A DNA stretch of 64,000 bases from Lentzea jiangxiensis (GTDB lineage Bacteria > Actinomycetota > Actinomycetes > Mycobacteriales > Pseudonocardiaceae): positions 62,001 to 126,000 of the forward strand of contig NZ_FNIX01000002.1 of NCBI RefSeq assembly GCF_900104175.1. The letters run 5' to 3'. The stretch's first letter is position 1. Each line of letters begins with the position of its first letter. This document shows positions 8,281 through 15,635 of this stretch, piece after piece. The translations under genes and the position numbers were made by a program. The notes under the pieces were generated by a model. That model made no database searches. It saw nothing but the letters and a program-made list of their open reading frames with translations, and had not been told where the DNA came from.

Positions 8281-9546
8281 ATGTTGCTGCCCCTGGTCCT
8301 GGTGCTCGCGCTGACCCCGCCGACGTCCGCGATGACGGTGCCCGGCGCCGAGCACCAGCAGCTCACCCACCTCGCCGACCTCACCACCACGGGCCTGGTC
8401 GCCACCGGTCACACCGACCCGGCCGACTGGGCCGGCCTCACGAGCGCCGCCCTGCCCGTGCCCGGCGCCGTCCCGGGGATCCAGATCGACGGCTACTTCC
8501 CGGACACCTCCCGCACCAACACCAACCACGGCTGGCACGACTCCCAGTTCGTGGTCAGGCTCCCGGACCGCTGGAACGGCGGCCTGGTCGTCACAGGCGC
8601 ACCGGGCGTCCGCGAGCAGTACGCCAACGACCGCGCCATCTCCGACTGGGTCCTCTCCCGCGGCTACGCCTTCGCCTCCACAGACAAGGGCAACACCGGC
8701 GCCCAGTTCTACCGCGACGGCCGGGCGGTGGAGGAGTGGAACCACCGCTTCACCCAGCTGACCCTCGCCGCGAAGAAGGTCGTGTCCCAGCGCTACGGCC
8801 GCGCCCCGCGCCGCACCATCGCCACCGGCATCTCCAACGGCGGCTACCTCGTCCGCTGGCAGCTGGAGAACCGCCCGCACCTCTACGACGGCGGCGTGGA
8901 CTGGGAAGGGACGCTGTGGACGGTCGCGGGCCCGAACCCGCTGACGTTCCTGCCGCCCGTGCTCCGCGCCTACCCGGCCTACCTGGCGGGCGAACCGGGC
9001 GCGCACGAGGCGATGGTCGCGGCGGGCTTCCCGGCGGGCACGGAGTTCCTGTGGGACTACCACCACCGCTATTACTGGGACCTGACGCAACGCATCTACC
9101 GCGAGGAGTTCGACCCCGGTTTCGACGGGGCTCTGGAGGCTGGCGTGCCGTTCTGCGCTTCCGGGACGCCCGCCTGCGACGCGGACTACTCGTACTCGGA
9201 TCGCCGCCGGGTCGCGGGGCCGGCGGTGTCGCGGGTCGCGTTGACGGGGAAGGTGAAGAGGCCTTTGCTGACCGTGCACGGGACCTATGACGTGTTGCTG
9301 CCGATCAGCCAGGACTCGGACGTCTACGCGGGGATGACGCCCGACCGCCTGCACCGGTACTACCGGGTCGAGCAGGGAACCCACGTCGACGGGCTCGTGG
9401 ACGCCTACCCGGATCGGTTGAGGCCGTTGGCGCCTTGCCACCGGGCGGCTTTCACGGCGTTGGAGCGGTGGCTGGACGGGGTGCGGCCACCGGCTTCGGC
9501 GACGCTGCCCAGGCCCGCTGACGTGGCCACCTGTCCGTTGTCGTGA
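8281..9546 (+). CDS. Secreted alpha/beta hydrolase (tannase / hydroxybutyrate-oligomer hydrolase-like)
   Basis: A 421-residue exported protein with a short hydrophobic signal peptide (residues 1-17, ending TSA). The nucleophile elbow is GISNGG with S185; a late Asp (TVHGTYDVLLP) and a His (EQGTHVDG) complete the triad. Two cysteines in PFCASGTPAC suggest a disulfide. The overall pattern resembles secreted tannase/feruloyl-esterase-like or D-3-hydroxybutyrate oligomer hydrolases, so it probably acts on extracellular ester polymers or plant phenolic esters. The exact substrate cannot be read from the sequence. It starts 11 bp after the STAS gene. Confidence 0.75.
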   Translation: MLLPLVLVLALTPPTSAMTVPGAEHQQLTHLADLTTTGLVATGHTDPADWAGLTSAALPVPGAVPGIQIDGYFPDTSRTNTNHGWHDSQFVVRLPDRWNGGLVVTGAPGVREQYANDRAISDWVLSRGYAFASTDKGNTGAQFYRDGRAVEEWNHRFTQLTLAAKKVVSQRYGRAPRRTIATGISNGGYLVRWQLENRPHLYDGGVDWEGTLWTVAGPNPLTFLPPVLRAYPAYLAGEPGAHEAMVAAGFPAGTEFLWDYHHRYYWDLTQRIYREEFDPGFDGALEAGVPFCASGTPACDADYSYSDRRRVAGPAVSRVALTGKVKRPLLTVHGTYDVLLPISQDSDVYAGMTPDRLHRYYRVEQGTHVDGLVDAYPDRLRPLAPCHRAAFTALERWLDGVRPPASATLPRPADVATCPLS

Positions 9547-9559
9547 TCCAATCGGGGAC

Positions 9560-10057
9560 GTGACCACCATCGAGTACGTCCTCGGCGACATCACCGAGCA
9601 GGAAGTCGACGTGATCGTCAACGCCGCCAACTCCTCCCTCCTGGGAGGCGGCGGCGTGGACGGCGCGATCCACCGCAAGGGCGGCCCGGAGATCCTCGCC
9701 GAGTGCCGCGAGCTCCGGGCGGGGCACTACGGCGGTGGGCTCAAGACCGGTCAAGCCGTCGCCACCACCGCGGGCAGGCTCCGGGCGCGCTGGGTCGTGC
9801 ACACCGTGGGTCCCGTGTACTCACCCACCGAAGACCGCTCCGCTCTCCTAGCTGCCTGCCACCGCAACTCCCTCCGGGTGGCGGCGGACCTCGGCGCGCA
9901 CACCATCGCGTTCCCCGCCATCTCCACCGGCATCTACCGCTGGCCGGTCGAGCACGCCGCCGAAATCGCCCACGAGGCAACGAAAGACGCCCCGCTGGAC
10001 CTGATCAGGTTCGTGCTGTTCGACCAGACCGTCTACGACGCCTACGCGCGCCCGTAG
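9560..10057 (+). CDS. Macrodomain protein, O-acetyl-ADP-ribose deacetylase type
   Basis: A 165-residue stand-alone macrodomain. Conserved ADP-ribose contacts are visible: GDITEQEVDVIVNAANSSL near residues 9-27, the GGGGVDGAIH loop, and FPAISTGIYRWP near 120. YmdB-type proteins hydrolyse O-acetyl-ADP-ribose or remove ADP-ribose from acidic residues. GTG start at 9560. It converges on the LacI gene, with a stem-loop between. Confidence 0.92.
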   Translation: MTTIEYVLGDITEQEVDVIVNAANSSLLGGGGVDGAIHRKGGPEILAECRELRAGHYGGGLKTGQAVATTAGRLRARWVVHTVGPVYSPTEDRSALLAACHRNSLRVAADLGAHTIAFPAISTGIYRWPVEHAAEIAHEATKDAPLDLIRFVLFDQTVYDAYARP

Positions 10058-10090
10058 CCGTGGTCCGGGCCGGACGTCACCGGGCCACGG
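10058..10090. terminator. Probable bidirectional terminator stem-loop
   Basis: An 11-bp inverted repeat with one mismatch (CCGTGGTCCGG / CCGGGCCACGG) separated by 11 nt. It lies between the convergent macrodomain and LacI genes, and its right arm is the last codons of the LacI gene. No T-run follows, as is common in high-GC actinomycetes. Confidence 0.5.
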
Positions 10091-11069
10091 TGCTTTCCCT
10101 GACCAGCAGGGAGAACGGGGTCTGGACGTCCTCCAGGGCGTCGTCGCGGGCCTCGACCCGGCGGTGCAGCAGGTCGACCGCGGCGCGGGCGATGGCGGTC
10201 TTGTCGGGGGCCACGGACGTCAGGGACGGGGAGCTGTAGGCGCTTTCCTCGTTGTTGTCGAAGCCGACGACGGCGAGGTCGGAGGGCACCCGGACGAGGC
10301 GTTCGGCGGCGGCTCGCATGGCACCGATGGCGAGGAGGTCGTTGAAGCAGAACACCGCGTCCGGTGGGGTGCTGAGGTCCAGCAACGACTTCATCGCGGC
10401 GGCGCCGTCGGCGCGGTGGTAGTTCAGGGCCGGCACGACCAGCTCGTCGACGAACGGCAGGGAGGCCTCCTCGAGGGCGGTGCGGTAGCCCTCCAGGCGC
10501 AGGGCGGCGGTGCCTCGGTGGGGGTGGGCGCCGATCGCGGCTATGCGCGTGCGTCCCAGCGAGATCAGGTGCTTCACGGCGGTCTGGGCGGCGGCCACGT
10601 TGTCGATGCCGACGCGGTCGATCGGGACGTCGACGGCGTGCTCGCCGAGCAGGACCGCGGGCACTGACAGCTGGAAGTCGTCGTCCTGCAGCGCCTCCGG
10701 GCTGAGGATCGCGGCGTCCACCAGGTGCGGGCCCAGGGACGCGAGCGCCGAGCGTTCGCCCGCGAGGGTGCCGAAGGTCTGCTCGATGAGCACGTTCCAC
10801 TCGTGCTCCTGGGCCGCGGCGATGACGAGGCCGGCCAGCTCCGCGAAGTAGGGGATCGAGAGCTCGGGCAGGACCAAGGCGATGAAGCCGGTGCGGCCGC
10901 GGCGCAGGTTGCGGGCGCCGAGGTTGGGTCGGTAGCCGGTCGCCTCCAGCGCCTCCTCGACGCGGCGGCGGTTGTCCGGTTTCACGAACGAGTAGCCGTT
11001 GACCACGTTCGACACGGTCTTCACCGAGACGCCCGCCAGGCGAGCGACGTCCTTCAGCGTGGCCAACAC
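10077..11069 (-). CDS. LacI family transcriptional regulator of the sugar operon
   Basis: A 330-residue regulator. The N-terminal LacI HTH is clear (TLKDVARLAGVSVKTVSNVV, then a hinge helix PNLGARNLRRGRTG near 48-62), followed by a type-1 periplasmic-binding-protein fold (VGIDNVAAAQTAV, GFDNNEESAY). It starts at TTG 11069. It is divergent from the sugar ABC/GH2 operon, and an LacI-type palindrome lies in the gap. It most likely represses that operon until a sugar ligand binds. Confidence 0.93.
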   Translation of the reverse strand: MLATLKDVARLAGVSVKTVSNVVNGYSFVKPDNRRRVEEALEATGYRPNLGARNLRRGRTGFIALVLPELSIPYFAELAGLVIAAAQEHEWNVLIEQTFGTLAGERSALASLGPHLVDAAILSPEALQDDDFQLSVPAVLLGEHAVDVPIDRVGIDNVAAAQTAVKHLISLGRTRIAAIGAHPHRGTAALRLEGYRTALEEASLPFVDELVVPALNYHRADGAAAMKSLLDLSTPPDAVFCFNDLLAIGAMRAAAERLVRVPSDLAVVGFDNNEESAYSSPSLTSVAPDKTAIARAAVDLLHRRVEARDDALEDVQTPFSLLVRESTVAR

Positions 11070-11085
11070 AGCCTCCTGGAAAAAG

Positions 11086-11108
11086 GTACCGGGAAGAGTA
11101 CCGGGAAG
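11086..11108. repeat. Tandem direct repeat of 11 bp
   Basis: GTACCGGGAAG occurs twice (11086-11096 and 11098-11108), one base apart (12-bp period), in the leader of the LacI gene and upstream of the sugar operon. It may be a second binding site or a duplicated leader segment. Confidence 0.6.
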
Positions 11109-11121
11109 TCCTCAGTCTTTA

Positions 11122-11140
11122 CATCGTTGGAACAACGATG
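11122..11140. promoter_or_regulatory. LacI-type operator
   Basis: A perfect palindrome CATCGTTG-GAA-CAACGATG, two 8-bp arms around a 3-bp centre, lies 53 bp before the ATG of the binding protein and 52 bp before the LacI start. Size and position fit an operator for the adjacent LacI repressor controlling both promoters. Confidence 0.75.
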
Positions 11141-11193
11141 CAAATCTAGCGCCTGAGAGCGCGTCCACGCATAGCCCGGTGTAGGAGCCAAAG

Positions 11194-12234
11194 ATGTCTC
11201 GCTTACTGCTCGTCGCTGTCGCCGCCCTGCTCGTGACCGGTTGCACCGCGAGGGAGAACCCGCAGACCACGACCAGTGGCGGGCCCGCCGCCAGTGCCGC
11301 GCAGAACCAGGCGTCCGGTCCGGGCTGCTCGCGCGGCAGGTCCGGGTACCCGCAGGTGGACCTCAAGGGCGCCGTCGTCGGCTTCTCCCAGTCGGAGAAG
11401 GAGGCCAACCCGTTCCGCACGGCCGAGACGCAGTCGATCAGGGACGAGGCCGCCAAGCGCGGAGCCGAGCTTCTCTACACCAACGCGCAGAGCGACTTGA
11501 ACAAGCAGATCAGCGACATCAAGTCGCTGATCGACCGCGGCGCGAAGCTGCTGGTCGTGGCGCCGCTCAACTCCGACGGCCTGCAGCCCGCGTTCGACGC
11601 GGCCAAGGCCAAGCAGGTGCCGGTCGTGACGATCGACCGCAAGGTGACCTCGCAGCCGTGCACGGACTACCTGACGTTCATCGGCTCGGACTTCGTCGAG
11701 CAGGGCAAGCGCGCCGCCCAGCAGATGATCAAGGCGACCGGCGGCACCGGCAAGGTCGCGATCCTGCTCGGGGCGTCGGGCAACAACGTCACGGTCGACC
11801 GCACCAAGGGCTTCAAGGACGGCATCGCGGGCACCCCCGGCCTCACCGTGGTCGCCGAGCAGACCGGTGAGTTCGACCGGTCGAAGGGCCAGGCCGTGAT
11901 GGAGCAGCTCATCCAGAGCAACCCGGACATCACCGCTGTCTACGCCGAGAACGACGAGATGGGCCTCGGCGCCGTCACCGCCCTCAAGGCCGCGGGCAAG
12001 CAGCCGGGCAAGGACGTCAAGATCGTCTCCGTCGACGGCACGCGCAACGCCGTGCAGCTCGTCGCGGACGGCAGCTACACCGCGGTCGTCGAGTCCAATC
12101 CGCGCTTCGGCCCGCTCGCGTTCGACACGCTGGAGAAGTTCGGCAAGGGCGACGAGATCCCGAACACCATCGTGATCTCCGACGACGAGTACGACACCAC
12201 CAACGCCGCGCAGAAGCTCGCCAATGCCTACTGA
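11194..12234 (+). CDS. Sugar ABC transporter substrate-binding lipoprotein (YtfQ-like)
   Basis: A 346-residue lipoprotein with signal peptide and lipobox LVTGC (C17). The mature part is a type-1 sugar-binding fold: VVGFSQSEKEANPFRTAET, then PVVTIDRKV, GFKDGIAG, EQTGEFDRSKGQAVMEQ and YAENDEMGLGAV. Sequence order and several of these stretches closely resemble E. coli YtfQ, the galactofuranose-binding protein (GFSQ, AET, DR, RSKG, NDDM). The substrate is therefore probably a furanose sugar. It is the first gene of a five-gene operon behind the LacI operator and overlaps the ATPase gene by 11 bp. Confidence 0.9.
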   Translation: MSRLLLVAVAALLVTGCTARENPQTTTSGGPAASAAQNQASGPGCSRGRSGYPQVDLKGAVVGFSQSEKEANPFRTAETQSIRDEAAKRGAELLYTNAQSDLNKQISDIKSLIDRGAKLLVVAPLNSDGLQPAFDAAKAKQVPVVTIDRKVTSQPCTDYLTFIGSDFVEQGKRAAQQMIKATGGTGKVAILLGASGNNVTVDRTKGFKDGIAGTPGLTVVAEQTGEFDRSKGQAVMEQLIQSNPDITAVYAENDEMGLGAVTALKAAGKQPGKDVKIVSVDGTRNAVQLVADGSYTAVVESNPRFGPLAFDTLEKFGKGDEIPNTIVISDDEYDTTNAAQKLANAY

Positions 12235-13726
12235 CACGCCCACCGGCCCCGTCATCGAGGTCGCCGGCGTCACGAAGACCTTCGCCGGCGTCCGCGCCCT
12301 CGGCGACGTGGACTTCACCCTCGCTCGGGGTGAGATCCACGCGCTGGTGGGGGAGAACGGCGCCGGCAAGTCGACGCTGATCAAGGTCCTGACCGGCATC
12401 CACACCCCGGATGCCGGCCGGGTCACCCGGAACGGGCGGATCTCCACGATCTACCAGGAGGTCAACCTCGTCCCGCTGATGAGCGTGTCCGCCAACCTGT
12501 TCCTCGGCAGGGAGCCGCGCAGCCGGTTCGGCCTGATCGACCGCGCCCGCCGGGACGCCGACGCCGCGGAGCTGTTGCGCGGCTACGGCATCACGGCGGA
12601 CGTGCGCAGCCCGCTCGGGACGCTCGCGGTCGGCGAGCAGCAGATGGTCGCGCTCGCCAGGGCGGTCGAGGCCGACGCGGACGTCGTGATCATGGACGAG
12701 CCCACGTCGTCGCTGGAGCCGCGCGAGGTGGAGACGCTGCTCGGCGTCGTGCGCACGCTGCACGAGGCCGGGATAGCGATCATCTACGTGAGCCACCGGA
12801 TGGACGAGCTGTACCGGATCTGCGACACGGTCACGGTCCTGCGCGACGGGCGGAACGTGCACAGCGGCCCGTTGCGGGACCTCCCGCGCATCGAGCTGGT
12901 CTCGCTGATGCTCGGCAGGTCGGTGAAGGAGATCGAGAGCCACGGCACCACGGCGTTCGGCGAGAGCCACCACGCCGACGCGCAACCGGTGCTCGAGGCG
13001 CGGAACCTGAGCAGCAAGCCGCGCATCAACGGGGTCAGCGTCTCGATCCGGCCCGGCGAGGTCGTCGGCCTCGCCGGCCTGCTCGGGTCCGGCCGCACGG
13101 AGACCGCGAAGGCGATCATCGGCGCGCTCCCGATCGACGGCGGCACCGTCGTCGTCGCGGGCGCACCGGTGGCGCGCGGCGTCAAGGCGGCCACCAGGGC
13201 GGGCATCAGCATGCTCGCCGAGGACCGCAAGACCGAGGGGATCATCCCGAACCTGTCCGTGCGCGAGAACATCGTCCTCGCGGCGCTGCCGAGGCTCAGC
13301 CGGTTCGGCGTGGTCAGCAGGGCGAAGCAGGACAGGATCGTCGGCACGTTCGTGAAGCGCCTGCGCATCAAGGTGTCGAGCCCGGAGCAGAAGGTCTCGG
13401 AGCTCTCCGGCGGCAACCAGCAGAAGGTGCTGCTGGCCCGGTGGCTGTGCACCGAACCGAAGATCCTGCTCCTCGACGAACCGACGCGCGGCATCGACGT
13501 CGGCGCCAAGGCCGAGGTGCAGGCCCTGATCGACGAGCTCGCGCGGGAGGGTTTGGCGGTGCTGTTGATCAGCTCCGAGCTCGACGAGCTGCTCGACGGC
13601 GCGGACCGGCTCGTCGTGCTGAGGGACGGCACCGTCGCCGGGGAACTGGAAGGAGACCGGCTCACCCGTGAGCACGTGCTCGAGGCCATCGCGGCGGAGG
13701 TGACCGATGACGCTGAAAGCCACTAG
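12224..13726 (+). CDS. Sugar ABC transporter ATP-binding protein (two-domain, YtfR/RbsA type)
   Basis: A 500-residue tandem ATPase. Domain 1 has Walker A GENGAGKSTLIK (near residue 43), signature LAVGEQQ and Walker B VVIMDEPTSSLEP. Domain 2 has the degenerate P-loop GLLGSGRTETAK, signature LSGGNQQKVLLAR and Walker B ILLLDEPTRGIDVG. This is the usual layout of CUT2 carbohydrate importers (RbsA, MglA, YtfR). It overlaps the binding-protein gene by 11 bp and the first permease gene by 20 bp, so the operon is translationally coupled. Confidence 0.96.
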   Translation: MPTDTPTGPVIEVAGVTKTFAGVRALGDVDFTLARGEIHALVGENGAGKSTLIKVLTGIHTPDAGRVTRNGRISTIYQEVNLVPLMSVSANLFLGREPRSRFGLIDRARRDADAAELLRGYGITADVRSPLGTLAVGEQQMVALARAVEADADVVIMDEPTSSLEPREVETLLGVVRTLHEAGIAIIYVSHRMDELYRICDTVTVLRDGRNVHSGPLRDLPRIELVSLMLGRSVKEIESHGTTAFGESHHADAQPVLEARNLSSKPRINGVSVSIRPGEVVGLAGLLGSGRTETAKAIIGALPIDGGTVVVAGAPVARGVKAATRAGISMLAEDRKTEGIIPNLSVRENIVLAALPRLSRFGVVSRAKQDRIVGTFVKRLRIKVSSPEQKVSELSGGNQQKVLLARWLCTEPKILLLDEPTRGIDVGAKAEVQALIDELAREGLAVLLISSELDELLDGADRLVVLRDGTVAGELEGDRLTREHVLEAIAAEVTDDAESH

Positions 13727-14651
13727 AACGGCCGCACGAACGCGGTGGTTGCAGGACAACGGCGTCTACGTCGCCGTTGGCGTGCTGCTGCTGTTCAACG
13801 CCCTGTTCACGGCGAACTTCCTGACGCTGGGCAACGTCACCACCCAGCTCGTGCAGGCGGCACCCGTGCTGATCGTCGCGCTCGGCATGGCGCTGGTGAT
13901 CGGCACCGAGGGCGTCGACCTGAGCGTCGGCGCGGTCATGGCGCTGGCCGCCGCGATCATCCCGCTGTACCTGGGCGCCGGACCGCTCGTCGCGATCACG
14001 ATGGCCCTGGTGGCGGGCGTGCTCGCCGGGGTGTTCAACGGCTTCCTCGTCGCCAGGGTCGGCATCCAGCCGATCGTCGCGACCCTGGCGCTCCTGGTGG
14101 GCGGGCGCGGCCTGGCGCTGGTCATCGCGGACGGCCAGCTCGTCCAGCTGCACGACCCGGCGTTCCTCGCGCTCGGCACCGGCGACGTGCTCGGCGTCCC
14201 GATCAGCGTGCTGGTCGCGGGTGTGCTGGCGGTCGCGGTGGCGGCGTTGACGAACCGCACCACGTTCGGCCGCCAGCTCGTCGCGATCGGCGGCAACCGC
14301 AAGGCGGCCACCCTGGCGGGGCTCCCGGTCACCCGGGTGCTGATCGGCGTCTACGCGATCTGCGGCGTGCTCGCCGCGGTCGCGGGCGTGCTGGCCACGT
14401 CGAGGCTGTCCGCCAGCGACCCGGCCGACATGGGCCTGCTGATGGAGCTGTCCGCGATCACCGCGGTGGTCGTCGGGGGGACCCCGCTCACCGGGGGCAG
14501 GGTCCGGGTTCTCGGCACGGTGTTCGGCGTGGTCCTGATGCAGCTCGTCAGGGCGACGCTGATCAAGCACGACCTGCCGGACTCGATCGCGCAGATGATC
14601 CAGGCCGCGATCATCATCGCCGCCGTCTACGTGGCACGGGAGCGCCGATGA
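13707..14651 (+). CDS. Sugar ABC transporter permease (YtfT-like)
   Basis: A 314-residue permease with about nine hydrophobic segments. The CUT2/BPD_transp_2 motifs are present: ALGMALVIGTEGVDLSVGAVMAL near residues 55-77 and AITAVVVGGTPLTGGRG-type near 250. It overlaps the ATPase gene by 20 bp and the second permease by ATGA. With two different permeases, the system has the YtfT/YjfF heterodimer layout. Confidence 0.94.
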   Translation: MTLKATRTAARTRWLQDNGVYVAVGVLLLFNALFTANFLTLGNVTTQLVQAAPVLIVALGMALVIGTEGVDLSVGAVMALAAAIIPLYLGAGPLVAITMALVAGVLAGVFNGFLVARVGIQPIVATLALLVGGRGLALVIADGQLVQLHDPAFLALGTGDVLGVPISVLVAGVLAVAVAALTNRTTFGRQLVAIGGNRKAATLAGLPVTRVLIGVYAICGVLAAVAGVLATSRLSASDPADMGLLMELSAITAVVVGGTPLTGGRVRVLGTVFGVVLMQLVRATLIKHDLPDSIAQMIQAAIIIAAVYVARERR

Positions 14652-15628
14652 CCACCACCGCCACACCGGCGAACACCGCCGCGGTCCCGGCCGGGGCGTC
14701 GCGGACGAAGGTCCTGCAACGCCAGGGCGCCGCCGTCGCGCTCGCGCTGGTGGTCGCGGTGTCCTGGCTGGTCTTCCCGCGCTTCGGCAGCCTCGACAAC
14801 CTGCGCGACCTCGCGCTGCAGGGCGCGTTCCTCGCGGTCATCGCGCTCGGCATGACGTTCGTGATCATCACCGGCGGCATCGACCTGTCCGTGGGCTCGG
14901 TCTACGCCCTGGGCGGTGTGCTCGCGGCCTGGGGCTCGCAGCACGGGTTCCTGGTCGCGTTGCTGCTGCCGCTGGTGGTGTGCGGGCTCATCGGGCTGGT
15001 CAACGGCCTGCTGATCGCCCGCACGAACATGGCGCCGTTCATCGTCACGCTGGCGTCCCTGCTGTTCGCGCGCGGCCTGCTGCTCGTCATCACCGACGAG
15101 GGCGCCACCACCTACCAGATCCCGCCGGACAGCGCGTTCGTCGAACTCGGTCGCGGCACCGTCTTCGGCTTCGGCTACCCGATCTTCGTCGCGGCCGTGC
15201 TGTGCCTGCTGGGCGGGGTCGTGCTGAACCGCACCAGCTTCGGGCAGAACGTGTTCGCCACCGGGGGAGCCGAGCAGTCGGCCGTCCTCATGGGCGTGCC
15301 GATCGCCAGGACGAAGGTCCTCGTCTACACGACGAGCGGCACGCTGGCAGGCCTCGCCGGCGCCCTGACCGCCGCCTACCTGCAGTCCGGCGTCACGGTC
15401 ATCGGCGTCGGCCTCGAACTCGACGCCATCGCCGTCGTCGTCATCGGCGGCACCCTGCTGACCGGCGGCATGGGCACGGTGCTCGGCACCGTGATCGGCG
15501 TCGGCCTGATCAAGGTCATCCAGAACGTCATCAACCAGATCGGCACGCTCGACAGCAACTACCAGTCGGTGGTCAGCGGCGTGTTCCTCCTGATCGTCGT
15601 CGTCCTGCAACGAATACTCCGGAGATAG
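14648..15628 (+). CDS. Sugar ABC transporter permease (YjfF-like)
   Basis: A 326-residue second CUT2 permease. The motifs LGMTFVIITGGIDLSVGSVYAL (read in two parts, near residues 67-88) and AVVVIGGTLLTGGMG are clear. It starts at ATG 14648 inside the previous stop codon (ATGA) and ends 7 bp before the GH2 gene. It forms the membrane channel with the 13707-14651 product. Confidence 0.94.
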   Translation: MTTTATPANTAAVPAGASRTKVLQRQGAAVALALVVAVSWLVFPRFGSLDNLRDLALQGAFLAVIALGMTFVIITGGIDLSVGSVYALGGVLAAWGSQHGFLVALLLPLVVCGLIGLVNGLLIARTNMAPFIVTLASLLFARGLLLVITDEGATTYQIPPDSAFVELGRGTVFGFGYPIFVAAVLCLLGGVVLNRTSFGQNVFATGGAEQSAVLMGVPIARTKVLVYTTSGTLAGLAGALTAAYLQSGVTVIGVGLELDAIAVVVIGGTLLTGGMGTVLGTVIGVGLIKVIQNVINQIGTLDSNYQSVVSGVFLLIVVVLQRILRR

Positions 15629-15635
15629 GAGCATC

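Noticed and set aside
12017..13759. A 580-codon minus-strand frame across the sugar ATPase gene
   Set aside because: Antisense shadow; the plus frame has both Walker motifs and signatures.
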